From assembly GCA_947471985.1 (NCBI GenBank), contig CANIZL010000028.1:1-60828 (forward strand): 60,828 bases of DNA, written 5' to 3'. This document shows positions 37,278 through 46,209 of the stretch, piece after piece (position 1 is the first letter of the stretch; each line of letters begins with the position of its first letter). The DNA comes from Verrucomicrobiota bacterium (GTDB taxonomy: Bacteria > Verrucomicrobiota > Verrucomicrobiia > Limisphaerales > UBA9464). Made by a program: the position numbers and the translations under genes. The notes below the pieces were generated by a model. It had not been told where the DNA came from. It was given only the letters and a program-made list of their open reading frames with translations, and did not search any database.

Positions 37278-38087
37278 CTAAAACTGCCCTTCACTGACGG
37301 TCCATCCGCCGTCCACGGCAATCACCTGTCCGGTGACAAACCGGCTGGCTTCCGACAAGAGCCAGACCACCGCGCCATCCAGATCCTCGGGCTCGCCGAT
37401 ACGACCGCCATCGAGGGGTTGTTTGGTGCGGATGAACTTCAAGATCTCCGGATTCGTCTGCGCCCGCTGGCTCATGGGCGTGGCGACCAAGGCAGGCGCC
37501 AGAACATTAAAACGGATACCGTGGGACGCGTAGTGGCTGGCACTGGCCTGCGTGAGGCCAATGATCGCCGCCTTGGTGGCGGCGTAAGCGTGGGTGGTGA
37601 AGTAGCGCGGCGACGGCGAAAACCCCAGCACCGAACCGCAATTTACGACCGTGCCCCCGGAACCTTGCGCCAGAAATTGGCGGACAGCCGCCCGATTGGA
37701 ATAAAAGGCGGAAGTCAGATTGAGCTGCAGGGTGTATGCCCAACCCGCATCGGTTAATGCGTCCAGTGGACCGTCCCCGTGCGCCCGACCGCTGCCGCCC
37801 GCCACGTGATACAAACCATCGAGTCGACCGAACTCCGCCACCGCCAAGGACACCGCTCGATCCACCGTGGCGGCATCGGTGGCATCGCCCGTCACGATCT
37901 GGACGGCGGCGCCCAACTCCCGTTGCAGCGCTTCCCCTTTTTCCGGGTCACGCCCCACCGCCACCACGCGGGCTCCCGCCGCCACACAGGCCCGAGTGGC
38001 CGACCGGCCCAAGCCACCTGTCCCGCCCACGATAACCACACTCTTCCGCGCCAACGCCGTGGCCGAGAAGAGGGATTCGGGCTGCAT
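37278..38087 (-). CDS. SDR-family oxidoreductase
   Basis: A 269-residue classical short-chain dehydrogenase. The Rossmann motif is VVIVGGTGGLGRSATRA, the Asn is in HVAGGSG, the catalytic Tyr-Lys pair is YAATKAAIIG, and the C-terminal SRFVTGQVIAVDGGWTVSEG is a textbook SDR end. The segment FSPSPRYFTTH following the catalytic Ser region is family-typical. The gene sits between lepB (33 bases) and lnt (68 bases), but a role in lipoprotein maturation has no sequence support. Substrate unknown. Confidence 0.9.
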   Translation of the reverse strand: MQPESLFSATALARKSVVIVGGTGGLGRSATRACVAAGARVVAVGRDPEKGEALQRELGAAVQIVTGDATDAATVDRAVSLAVAEFGRLDGLYHVAGGSGRAHGDGPLDALTDAGWAYTLQLNLTSAFYSNRAAVRQFLAQGSGGTVVNCGSVLGFSPSPRYFTTHAYAATKAAIIGLTQASASHYASHGIRFNVLAPALVATPMSQRAQTNPEILKFIRTKQPLDGGRIGEPEDLDGAVVWLLSEASRFVTGQVIAVDGGWTVSEGQF

Positions 38088-38120
38088 GGCGATCGGGCCG
38101 GCGGTGGTGGGTGCGTCCGC

Positions 38121-39476
38121 TTAGTTCACCGACTTTTTGCGCGGGCCCGATTCAAAGCCCCAGTTGCAGGGCGGCCACATGACGAAGCAGGATTTGCCGA
38201 TGATCTTCTGCTCGGGCACCTCACCCCACGCCCGGCTGTCCGACGAGCCCATCGTATTATCACCAAATCCCATGTAATGATGCGGCTGGAGCGTGTGCAC
38301 GGTGGCCTCGTCCGGGAAGTATTTGGCCACGCTGTAGGAGCCACCCCGGGCAATCCGCTCCGCTTCACCTCTCCATTCCTCCACAGAAAAACGGTCGGGA
38401 CGGGCTTCCATTGCAGCCGCCAGCTGCGGCGCGATGTAAGCCTGTCCATTGACGTAGCCAGAATACTGACTGTCGCGCGCCAGCTTCTGCGGATCAAAGC
38501 CCAGCACCCGTTCAAACCCCGGATCGGTGGCTTCCAGACGGCGCTCATTCACGTAGACATGGCGGTCGTTCCCAATGCGCAAACGCTCATTGGGCCCGCC
38601 GACCAGTCGTTTGATGTAGTGCGTGCCTTGGGTGACCGCTCCGGGGTGGTCCCCGACACCGGACGACTGAAAAACAAAGTACTCGCCCCGTTTCGGCTGC
38701 CGAAAATTATACATCACCCGCTCCACCACAATGCGATCCCCGGAACGAGTCACACACCGGACGATCGGCTCGCCTTTCTTGAAGCGGGTCTTGCGCGGAC
38801 CGTAGGTGGTCGGATCAATCAAACCGAGGTGCTTCGCCTCCTCTGGCGCCCAAGGAATAATGTAGGTTTTGAGCTGCCCATTCGCGAGCCGGACCGGCAC
38901 GGGAAACTTGCGATCAAATCCCGGAAAGGGAATGGGCAGCGTCCCGCCGACCGGCTTGAGGCGCCGGGCATCCATCTCCGCCAGCTCGCAGTCATCCTCA
39001 GCGATCAGTTCGTACCAGGCCTCGCCATTCCAGATCTTGCTCAACCATCCCGACACTCCGCTGGGAAACGGCACTTCCGGGTGATCCCGCAAATCCTCAC
39101 AGGTGATCCCGTAGTAGGTCGGCTGCGCCGAACCCGTGGGAATCTGCATCGGCGACAGGAAAAAGGTCTTCACCGCAAAGACCAGCGCAAAAGTGCCCAG
39201 AAAGCTCTCCGCATTGTCCCGGAACGACGCGTTCGGATATCGCTGCAACCATTTGTTGGCGATGCCCTCCAGCTTGTCGGCGGCAGCTTGAATTTCCGGT
39301 CCCTTAACCTCCGGGCGCGCCACCGTCGCCTCGAATTCCGTCAGGCCAGTGGCAATCGCGTCCCGGTGCGCGGTGGGCAGCACGTCGGATTGATGCCGGA
39401 AATGCTTCCGGACGATGGCCCGAAGTTCCGAAGCCTTCCGATAATCCCGCGAAATCAGCCAGCGCAAAAGTGACAT
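38121..39476 (-). CDS. lepB: Signal peptidase I, enlarged verrucomicrobial type
   Basis: A 451-residue signal peptidase I (E. coli LepB has 324). A ~90-residue cytosolic N-domain precedes one membrane helix (FLGTFALVFAVKTFFLSP). Box B is IPTGSAQPT with the catalytic Ser116 retained, Box C is SGDRIVVERVMYNF, Box D is HYIKRLVGG with general base Lys289, and Box E is GDNTMGSSDSRAWG. The Ser and Lys are 173 residues apart against 55 in E. coli; the extra ~115 residues (about 120-235) lie between boxes B and C. ATG 39476 gives MSLLRWLISRDYRK; upstream frame overlaps the propeller gene. It cleaves Sec signal peptides. Confidence 0.9.
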   Translation of the reverse strand: MSLLRWLISRDYRKASELRAIVRKHFRHQSDVLPTAHRDAIATGLTEFEATVARPEVKGPEIQAAADKLEGIANKWLQRYPNASFRDNAESFLGTFALVFAVKTFFLSPMQIPTGSAQPTYYGITCEDLRDHPEVPFPSGVSGWLSKIWNGEAWYELIAEDDCELAEMDARRLKPVGGTLPIPFPGFDRKFPVPVRLANGQLKTYIIPWAPEEAKHLGLIDPTTYGPRKTRFKKGEPIVRCVTRSGDRIVVERVMYNFRQPKRGEYFVFQSSGVGDHPGAVTQGTHYIKRLVGGPNERLRIGNDRHVYVNERRLEATDPGFERVLGFDPQKLARDSQYSGYVNGQAYIAPQLAAAMEARPDRFSVEEWRGEAERIARGGSYSVAKYFPDEATVHTLQPHHYMGFGDNTMGSSDSRAWGEVPEQKIIGKSCFVMWPPCNWGFESGPRKKSVN

Positions 39477-39522
39477 GCCGCGCGGAAGGAAGCGGAAATC
39501 CGCGGGATCGTCCACCTTCTCC

Positions 39523-40791
39523 TTACTTGGCCGACCCGATCCGATACAGCTGCTCGGCGCCCCGGATGTACAGGGTCCCGTCCGCGACGGCGTACGACGC
39601 CAGCGTGCGATCACCCAGTTCGTTCCGGGCCAGCACTTCAAATGTCGTCCCCGGCTTCACGACAAACCCCGTGCCGGTCTCGTTCTGAAAATACAGACGG
39701 CCATCCGCGTAGACGGGAGACGCCGAGAAATCGCCGCCCAAGCGCTCGTTCCAATGCACCTTTCCTGTGCGCGCATCGGCGCACGTCGCCGTGCCGGAGT
39801 CGGAAACAAAGTAGATTTCATCGCCCACACTGATGGTGGAGGGCGTGTTCGGGGCCCCCTTGGCGGTCTGCCAGGCGATCGCGGTGTCCGTGGCGTCCCC
39901 GGTGGCGCCCGCGGGACGGACGGCGAACAGGCTCGGGCGATCATACCCCGTGCCGATAAACAGCAATCCGTGCGCGTAAACCGGCCGGGGCACCACCGAG
40001 TAACCCTCACCGTACCGAACCCGCCACAGCTCGCTGCCGTCCTTCGGCGCATAGCCGGCCACAAAACCGCTGCCCGGCAGGATGACCTGGGGTTTGCCGT
40101 CCAGTTGAATCACCAGCGGCGTGCAGAACGAAAAGGTTTTCTTCGCGGGCGTTTTGCGCGGCGTCCGCCACCGCACCTTGCCATCCTGGCTCGACAGGCC
40201 CACTACCACCGGCTCACTCGCCGCATCAATACTGAAGATCAGCGTGTCCTCCCACAACACCGGCGACCCTCCGTTGCCGTGCACCGGAGTGTATTTCAAC
40301 TCGGTTTGTCGCCACAAAACTTCGCCGTCCGCCGAGAGCGCCGCCGTTCCAAGATGACCGAAATGCACATAGATCCGGCCGTCCCGAAAGATGGGTGTCG
40401 GGCTGGCTTGCCCGTTTTTGCTGTGAATCCCCGGCAGTTCGCCCGCCTCCCGCCGGAACACTTCGCGATTCCAAATCGTATGACCATCCACCGTGCTCAA
40501 GCAGAGGGCATTCAGCGTAACTTCCCCATCGGCAGCATTGATCGCCGCAGTCAGATACAACCGATCCTTCACCACGATCGGCGACGACCATCCGCGCCCG
40601 GGGGCGGCCACCTTCCAGACGACATTCGAAGAGCCCGTCCAGCGCACCGGCACCGAACGGGCGTCGGAATGCCCTTGGCCCGTTGGGCCCCGAAACTCGG
40701 TCCAGTCGGTCGCCCCCCAGGCCGAGCCGGTGAAGACGGCCAGCAACACGAGGCTCTGCGGGGTTCGGCGCAGGGTGGGGAGAAAATTCAT
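39523..40791 (-). CDS. Exported PQQ-like beta-propeller repeat protein
   Basis: A 422-residue exported protein made of PQQ-like eight-bladed propeller repeats. A signal peptide (LVLLAVFTGSAWGA) is followed by DWTEFRGPTGQGHSDARS, a typical verrucomicrobial and planctomycete opening with FRG.xGxG. Blade motifs such as WKVAAPGRGWSSPIV, NGGSPVLWEDTLIFSID and DGSELWRVRYGEGYSVVP recur. It might be a scaffold or an outer-membrane assembly factor like BamB. ATG 40791 is preferred. It lies 46 bases upstream of lepB on the same strand. Confidence 0.85.
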   Translation of the reverse strand: MNFLPTLRRTPQSLVLLAVFTGSAWGATDWTEFRGPTGQGHSDARSVPVRWTGSSNVVWKVAAPGRGWSSPIVVKDRLYLTAAINAADGEVTLNALCLSTVDGHTIWNREVFRREAGELPGIHSKNGQASPTPIFRDGRIYVHFGHLGTAALSADGEVLWRQTELKYTPVHGNGGSPVLWEDTLIFSIDAASEPVVVGLSSQDGKVRWRTPRKTPAKKTFSFCTPLVIQLDGKPQVILPGSGFVAGYAPKDGSELWRVRYGEGYSVVPRPVYAHGLLFIGTGYDRPSLFAVRPAGATGDATDTAIAWQTAKGAPNTPSTISVGDEIYFVSDSGTATCADARTGKVHWNERLGGDFSASPVYADGRLYFQNETGTGFVVKPGTTFEVLARNELGDRTLASYAVADGTLYIRGAEQLYRIGSAK

Positions 40792-40997
40792 GGGCGGATG
40801 ATCAGCAGAGAGCCCGGTAAACGCCAAAAGAATCTGCCCTTCACCCTTTTCGTCCGTCCCCGTTTTGCCCCGGGGTACAACTGGTCAACGACCCGAAACT
40901 CGCTAGTTTTGATCGGCATGAGCCTCCACCACGCGGCCCGGATACCGGGCGTCCCCCGCCCACCCGGCCAAACGTTCCGGAGGGAGCCATCGCAGCC

Positions 40998-41876
40998 ATG
41001 CCCGGAATGATCTGGCAGTGCCGCGGGCAGTCCCTGTCGCTGACGGAGCCCCTAGTGATGGGCATCCTCAATGTGACCCCGGACTCCTTCTCGGACGGCG
41101 GCGCGCATCACGATCCCGCACGGGCCGTCGCGCACGGCGAATCCCTGGTCGCCGACGGCGCCGCATTGCTGGATATCGGTGGTGAGTCCACGCGACCCGG
41201 GGCCACGCCGGTGCCGCCCGCGGAGGAACTTCGCCGGGTACTCCCGGTCTTGGAACGTCTTCGGGATCGCGTACGGGTGCCGCTTTCCGTCGACACCCGC
41301 AATCCGGAAGTTGCCGCGGCGGCGCTTTCGGCGGGGGCCCACATCATTAACGATGTCGCCGCCCATCGCACGGATCCCACTCTGTGGCAACACGTAGCCC
41401 GCCACGGCGCCGGTTACGTCGCCATGCACATGCAGGGCCTTCCGGCCACCATGCAGGTCGCCCCCCAATACCGGGATATCCTTGCGGAAATGCGGGAGTT
41501 TTTTACCGAACGGCTGGCCCGGCTGGCGGAACACGGTGTCACCGGGCCGCAGGTGGTGCTGGATCCCGGGATTGGTTTCGGGAAAAACTTGGAACACAAT
41601 CTGGCGTTATTGCGGGACCCGTGTTTGTTTGCCCCGGCCGGTCGGCCGATACTGGTGGGTGTTTCACGCAAGTCCTTCCTGGGAAATCTGCTGGGAGTCG
41701 GCATCGAAAAGCGCCTCCCGGCCGGTTTGGCGTGCACCCTCTGGGCCGCACAACGGGGCGTTCGCATTTTTCGCACGCACGATGTCGCCGAGACCGTCCA
41801 GGCGTTGCGCATGTGGACGGCACTGGCCGCCGGCGAGGACCGCCACCCACCGGGTGTGGGGCCGGGCAGGAACTGA
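40998..41876 (+). CDS. folP: Dihydropteroate synthase FolP
   Basis: A 292-residue TIM-barrel enzyme joining p-aminobenzoate to dihydropterin pyrophosphate in folate synthesis. Family signatures are MGILNVTPDSFSDGG, DIGGESTRPGATPV, DPGIGFGKNLEHN and GVSRKSFLGNLL. The C-terminus adds a short GEDRHPPGVG tail. An SD-like GGAGG lies just upstream. The stop is directly followed by the GTG of cdaA, so folP, cdaA, cdaR and glmM form one unit. Confidence 0.95.
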   Translation: MPGMIWQCRGQSLSLTEPLVMGILNVTPDSFSDGGAHHDPARAVAHGESLVADGAALLDIGGESTRPGATPVPPAEELRRVLPVLERLRDRVRVPLSVDTRNPEVAAAALSAGAHIINDVAAHRTDPTLWQHVARHGAGYVAMHMQGLPATMQVAPQYRDILAEMREFFTERLARLAEHGVTGPQVVLDPGIGFGKNLEHNLALLRDPCLFAPAGRPILVGVSRKSFLGNLLGVGIEKRLPAGLACTLWAAQRGVRIFRTHDVAETVQALRMWTALAAGEDRHPPGVGPGRN

Positions 41877-42716
41877 GTGAACGAGATATTGCCATTATTG
41901 CAGCAGGGTTGGCGACCGGCGTTGGAGATCTTCATCCTCGCCGTGGGGATCTATTATGCCTTCGTGTTCCTCCGCGGCACCCGCGGTGCGCCGATTGTCA
42001 CCGGGTTCCTTGCCCTGCTCCTCGGACTCACGCTCCTCACCAGCGTTCTAAATCTCGAAGTCCTGAACGCCCTGCTCGGGCAGTTTCTGGCCTTCCTCGC
42101 TCTCGCGGTCGTGGTGATCTTTCAGCCCGAACTTAGACGAATCCTGGCCGAGTTGGGCAACTTACCACTTTTCAATTCCGCGCAGGACGCCCGGGAGAAC
42201 CTCGAGATCATCGTCGAAACCGTCGATCGTCTCGCGCCGGTCCGGATCGGCGCCCTGATCGCCATCGAACAATCCATTCACTTGATCGAAGCCGTCGAAG
42301 CCGGCATTCCGGTGGATTGCGAAGCCACTCCGGAGATGTTGGAGACGATCTTCTTCCCCAACAACGCCATCCACGACGGCGGCGTCATCATCCAGGGCAA
42401 TCGCATTCTCCGCGCCGGTTGCATCTTCCCCCTGTCTCAAAAAACGGACCTGCCAAAATCCCTCGGCACCCGCCACCGGGCGGCGATCGGCTTGACCGAA
42501 GAGACCGATGCGGTCGTCATCGTCGTGTCCGAGGAAACCGGCCAAATCAGCTTTGCCCACAAAGGCGCCCTGACCCGCAACGTCTCCGTCGTCGAACTCC
42601 GCGCCTATCTCACCCAGGTTCTGGTGCGTCGCGCGGAGCCGCGGGGTATCTGGCGCTGGCTGCGCTGGGGACAGCGGCTCCCGGCCGCTGCGCCCGGAAA
42701 AGGAGGTCACGCATGA
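41877..42716 (+). CDS. cdaA: Diadenylate cyclase CdaA
   Basis: A 279-residue membrane-bound cyclase making c-di-AMP from two ATP. Three N-terminal helices (PALEIFILAVGIYYAFVFL, IVTGFLALLLGLTLLTSV, FLAFLALAVVVIFQPELRRIL) precede the DAC domain. Active-site motifs are DGGVI at D167-G168-G169 (family DGA) and GTRHRAAIGLTE (RHR). GTG 41877 is the start, immediately after the folP stop. The C-terminal tail (RRAEPRGIWRWLRWGQRL) is basic. Followed by cdaR with a four-base overlap. Confidence 0.93.
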   Translation: MNEILPLLQQGWRPALEIFILAVGIYYAFVFLRGTRGAPIVTGFLALLLGLTLLTSVLNLEVLNALLGQFLAFLALAVVVIFQPELRRILAELGNLPLFNSAQDARENLEIIVETVDRLAPVRIGALIAIEQSIHLIEAVEAGIPVDCEATPEMLETIFFPNNAIHDGGVIIQGNRILRAGCIFPLSQKTDLPKSLGTRHRAAIGLTEETDAVVIVVSEETGQISFAHKGALTRNVSVVELRAYLTQVLVRRAEPRGIWRWLRWGQRLPAAAPGKGGHA

Positions 42717-43132
42717 ACTGGGGACAGTTCGTCCGGCACAACCGGTGGCAAAAACTGACCGCCTTCCTGCTGGCGGTGCTTATCTGGCTGACCGTGGCGC
42801 GCAAACTCCGCAACGGAGGCGGCGTGCGGCTTACGTTCGACGGTTCCAGCCGGGTCTTCGAAGGCGTGCCGGTACGCCTGCTCACTCCCGACGGTAGCGT
42901 CGGGCGTTGCCAGCTCATTCCGGCGACTGTGGCCGTGACCCTGCGCGGTGATCCCGGTCTGCTGAACCGCTTGCACGCCGACCAAATCCGGGCGTTCGCT
43001 CCCTTGGAAATCCGGCCCGGTTCCGACGTCCGGGTCCCGCTTCAAGTCCTGGCCAGCGGCTTCGACGTCCTCGAAATTTCCCCCAAAGAAGTGTTGATCC
43101 GACCGTTTTCACCCCTCACTAACCACCCGTAG
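42713..43132 (+). CDS. cdaR: CdaR/YbbR-domain regulator of CdaA
   Basis: A 139-residue protein with one N-terminal helix (WQKLTAFLLAVLIWLTVA) and a single YbbR-type domain (RLTFDGSSRVFEGVPVRLL, PATVAVTLRGDPGLLNRL, RVPLQVLASGFDVLEISPKEV). CdaR usually carries several YbbR repeats, here about one. A strong AGGAGG Shine-Dalgarno at 42701-42706 lies 6 bases before ATG 42713, which overlaps the cdaA stop. CdaR binds and modulates CdaA at the membrane. Confidence 0.85.
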   Translation: MNWGQFVRHNRWQKLTAFLLAVLIWLTVARKLRNGGGVRLTFDGSSRVFEGVPVRLLTPDGSVGRCQLIPATVAVTLRGDPGLLNRLHADQIRAFAPLEIRPGSDVRVPLQVLASGFDVLEISPKEVLIRPFSPLTNHP

Positions 43133-44530
43133 ATGCCCCCTATGTCTGCCCCTAAAAGAATCTTCGGCACGGACGGTGTCCGTGGTCGAGCCAACGTGGA
43201 ACCGGTCACCGCGGAAACCGCCCTGAAACTCGGGCGCGCCGCCGCTCATGTATTCAAGCACCGCGCGGGCCGCGCCCGCAACCGGCTCCGGTACCGGATC
43301 GTCGTCGGCAAGGATACCCGTTTGTCCGGCTACATGATGGAGAACGCCATTTCTTCGGGCATCCTCTCCATGGGCGTGGACGTCATCTTCATCGGCCCCC
43401 TGCCCACCCCCGGCGTCGCCTACGTGACCCGCTCCCTCCGCGCCGATGCCGGCATCGTCATCACCGCCAGCCACAATCCTTACGACGATAACGGCATCAA
43501 ATTCTTCGGCCCCGATGGCTACAAGCTGGCCGACGAGGTGGAGATCGAAATCGAAGACTTGGTCTTTAGCGGCGAAATTGAAAACATCCGCCCGACCGCG
43601 AGCGAAATCGGGAAGGCCTACCGCATCGACGATGCCGTCGGGCGTTACGTTGAGCAGGCCAAGAGCAGCTTCCCCCGCCGTCTGACGCTCGAAAGCATGC
43701 GCATTGCCATCGATTGCGGGCACGGCGCCTCGTACCGCTCCACCCCCGCCGTCCTCCAGGAACTAGGCGCGGAATTGATCATTTTCGGCACGCAACCCAA
43801 CGGCACGAACATCAATCACGAGTGCGGTTCCATGCACCCCCAACACCTCTGCCAGAAGGTGCGGGAGTATCGGGCCGACATTGGCATCGCCCACGATGGC
43901 GACGCGGATCGCGTCCTGTTGTGCGACGAAAACGGCCAACTGATCGATGGCGATGACATCATGGCCATCGCGGCGCTGCAGATGCTCAGTGAAGGCAACC
44001 TCCGGCAGAAGACGCTGGTCACCACCGTCATGAGCAACGCCGGCCTCGACGCAGCCATCCTCGCCGCCGGTGGCAAAACCATCCGAACCCCGGTGGGTGA
44101 CAAGCACGTCATTGACGAGATGCTCCGGGGCGATTTCAACTTCGGCGGCGAGCAAAGCGGACATCTGATTTTCCGCGATCACAGTTCCACCGGCGATGGC
44201 CTCGTTGCGGCGTTGCAAATTCTCAGCACGATGAAGACGACGGACAAGCCGTTGTCCCAGCTCGCCAACTGCTGGAAACGCTATCCGCAATTGACCACCA
44301 ATGTCCGGGTCCGGGAAAAGCGTCCGTTTGAAGACATGGATCAGGTGATGGATCTGATTCGCAGCGCCGAAGCCGAGGTGAAGCCGCACGGCGGCCGGGT
44401 GCTGCTGCGCTATTCGGGCACCGAGCCAAAGGTTCGGCTGCTCATCGAGGGCCCGGACCAGCATGTCATGGAGAAGTGGTCGCGCTCGATTTGTGACGCG
44501 ATCGTCCGGCAAATCGGCACCGGGACCTGA
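43133..44530 (+). CDS. glmM: Phosphoglucosamine mutase GlmM
   Basis: A 465-residue alpha-D-phosphohexomutase converting glucosamine-6-P to glucosamine-1-P for peptidoglycan precursors. The opening IFGTDGVRGRAN, the phosphoserine loop ITASHNPYDDNGIK (Ser113), the metal loop HDGDADRVLL, the sugar loop GGEQSGHLIF and the phosphate-binding RYSGTEPKVRLLIEG are all present. Two ATGs (43133 and 43142) are possible; GlmM and CdaA are physical partners in Firmicutes. Last gene of the folP-cdaA-cdaR-glmM unit, directly abutting cdaR. Confidence 0.94.
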   Translation: MPPMSAPKRIFGTDGVRGRANVEPVTAETALKLGRAAAHVFKHRAGRARNRLRYRIVVGKDTRLSGYMMENAISSGILSMGVDVIFIGPLPTPGVAYVTRSLRADAGIVITASHNPYDDNGIKFFGPDGYKLADEVEIEIEDLVFSGEIENIRPTASEIGKAYRIDDAVGRYVEQAKSSFPRRLTLESMRIAIDCGHGASYRSTPAVLQELGAELIIFGTQPNGTNINHECGSMHPQHLCQKVREYRADIGIAHDGDADRVLLCDENGQLIDGDDIMAIAALQMLSEGNLRQKTLVTTVMSNAGLDAAILAAGGKTIRTPVGDKHVIDEMLRGDFNFGGEQSGHLIFRDHSSTGDGLVAALQILSTMKTTDKPLSQLANCWKRYPQLTTNVRVREKRPFEDMDQVMDLIRSAEAEVKPHGGRVLLRYSGTEPKVRLLIEGPDQHVMEKWSRSICDAIVRQIGTGT

Positions 44531-44613
44531 GCAGGTTCCCTGCCCCCGCCACGGTTTCCCACCAACAACGTGGGAATAGGGCGTCGATAAATTTCCGTTA
44601 TCTGACGTTGTCC

Positions 44614-44644
44614 GGACGCACGAGCCTGCTTCACTCGTGCGTCC
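44614..44644 (+). promoter_or_regulatory. 11-bp perfect hairpin abutting the dnaB start codon
   Basis: GGACGCACGAG (44614-44624), loop CCTGCTTCA, and CTCGTGCGTCC (44634-44644) form a perfect 11-bp stem ending one base before ATG 44645. No Shine-Dalgarno sequence remains between stem and ATG. The structure would cover the ribosome entry region, which suggests translational control or that the real start lies further in. No T-tract follows, so a terminator for glmM is unlikely. Confidence 0.75.
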
Positions 44645-46126
44645 ATGCTCGACGGCAGTGACTCCTCCAACGGTAACCCCGGAAATTCCGACGGCCATCG
44701 GTCCGCGGATTTCAAAAAGAACAAGCGCCAGCGGCAGGGCTTGGTCGATCTCGGTAAGATCGACCGGCTGCCGCCCCATTCCGTCGAAGCCGAACAAGGC
44801 ACCTTGGGTTGCGTGCTACTGGCCCCCAACGACGCGATGGCCATTTGCGTCGATAAGCTCAAAGCGGGCCCGGAGATGTTTTATGATCTCCGGCATCAGA
44901 CCCTGTACGAGGTGCTGACGAAGATGTACGACGCCCGGGATCCGATCGATCTCATCACCGTCGGCCAGCGTCTGCGCGATCTGCACCAATTGGAGGCGAT
45001 GGGCGGACTGGCCTACCTGAGCGCCCTGCAGGATGCCACCCCATCAGCGGCCAACCTCACCTACTATCTCGAGATCGTCCGGGAGAAATTCATTCTCCGA
45101 CGAATGGTTGCCACATGTACGGACGTGGTGACCCGCGTCTACGAGCAGCCGGGGGAAGTTGACACGCTGCTCGATGAGGTGGAACGCGACATTCTCAAGA
45201 TCTCCGAAGATCGCGAAACCACGACGATCAAGCCGATGAAGGACCTCGTCCGCGGCGCGATCGACCTCATCCAGGATTATCATCAACGGCAGGGCGGATT
45301 GACTGGATTGGCGACCGGATTCACCGACCTCGACAAGATGACCAGCGGTCTGCACGAGGGCGAAATGATCGTCATCGCGGCGCGGCCTTCGATGGGCAAG
45401 ACCTCGCTGGCGATGAACATCGCCGAACACGTGGCGGTGAACGAGAAGCAACCGGTCGGTGTTTTCAGTCTGGAAATGACCAGCGAATCGCTCGTCATGC
45501 GTCTGCTGTGTTCACTGGCGAAGGTCAACGGCCGGGCGATCCGCGACGGGTTCATGAGCGAAGGCGACTTCCGCAAGCTCACGGCGGCGGCCAGCAAACT
45601 GGCGAAGGCCGGGATTCACATCGACGACACCCCGGGCCTCAGCATCCTGCAGCTTCGGGCCCGCGCCCGCCGCATGTGGCAGCAGCACGGCTGCAAATTG
45701 TTTATCATCGATTACCTCCAGCTCCTGCACAGCAGTTCCAAGAAGGCTCAGGACAATCGCCAACAGGAGGTCGCCGAACTTTCCTCTGGTGTGAAGTCCC
45801 TGGCCAAGGAACTCAAGGTGCCAGTGATTGTGCTCTGTCAGCTCAACCGCGAAATGGAGAAGGAAAAGAACCGAAAGCCGCGTCTCTCCGACCTCCGCGA
45901 ATCCGGGTCCATTGAACAGGATGCCGACTTGGTAGGCCTGCTCTACAAGCCGGCGAGCGAAGACGACGAGGAAGCCCAGCCCGGACCGGATTCGGAAGGC
46001 AATGCCATTCCGGTGAATCTACTGATCGCCAAGCAGCGCAATGGCCCCACGGGCGACGTCTGCCTGACCTTCCTCAAAGGATTCACCCGTTACGAGAGTG
46101 CTTCGAAGATCGCCGATGGAGCCTGA
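44645..46126 (+). CDS. dnaB: Replicative DNA helicase DnaB
   Basis: A 493-residue hexameric helicase. A Ser/Asn/Gly-rich ~40-residue lead (LDGSDSSNGNPGNSDGHRS) precedes the N-terminal domain at RLPPHSVEAEQGTLGCVLL. The RecA-like core has Walker A ARPSMGKTSLA, Walker B FIIDYLQLL, and the DnaB motif ESGSIEQDADLVGLLYKP. The Gly/Ser-rich lead may be real or the start may be internal, given the hairpin touching the annotated ATG. DnaB unwinds DNA ahead of the replisome. Confidence 0.93.
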   Translation: MLDGSDSSNGNPGNSDGHRSADFKKNKRQRQGLVDLGKIDRLPPHSVEAEQGTLGCVLLAPNDAMAICVDKLKAGPEMFYDLRHQTLYEVLTKMYDARDPIDLITVGQRLRDLHQLEAMGGLAYLSALQDATPSAANLTYYLEIVREKFILRRMVATCTDVVTRVYEQPGEVDTLLDEVERDILKISEDRETTTIKPMKDLVRGAIDLIQDYHQRQGGLTGLATGFTDLDKMTSGLHEGEMIVIAARPSMGKTSLAMNIAEHVAVNEKQPVGVFSLEMTSESLVMRLLCSLAKVNGRAIRDGFMSEGDFRKLTAAASKLAKAGIHIDDTPGLSILQLRARARRMWQQHGCKLFIIDYLQLLHSSSKKAQDNRQQEVAELSSGVKSLAKELKVPVIVLCQLNREMEKEKNRKPRLSDLRESGSIEQDADLVGLLYKPASEDDEEAQPGPDSEGNAIPVNLLIAKQRNGPTGDVCLTFLKGFTRYESASKIADGA

Positions 46127-46152
46127 ATTGGCACCCCTTGGAGCAATGGAGC

Positions 46153-46209
46153 GGCCGCCTCGATGCTTGCGGCCATCGCCCTACGTCGGTGGCCAGGCCG
46201 CCACCGACG
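46153..46209. other. Two inverted repeats between the convergent dnaB and Rsm22-like genes
   Basis: GGCCGC (46153-46158) and GCGGCC (46169-46174) form a 6-bp arm pair; CGTCGGTGGC (46184-46193) and GCCACCGACG (46200-46209) form a perfect 10-bp pair that overlaps the last codons of the leftward gene. They may help end transcription from both sides, but neither has a T-tract. Confidence 0.4.

Noticed and set aside
37779-41010. Two long plus-strand frames opposite the SDR, lepB and propeller genes
   Set aside because: Arg/Pro-rich composition and complete overlap with genes that carry catalytic motifs; shadows.
42375-42383. DGG instead of DGA in the CdaA active site as a sign of inactivity
   Set aside because: Ala to Gly is a mild change at this position and the rest of the DAC motif set is intact, so loss of activity is not supported.
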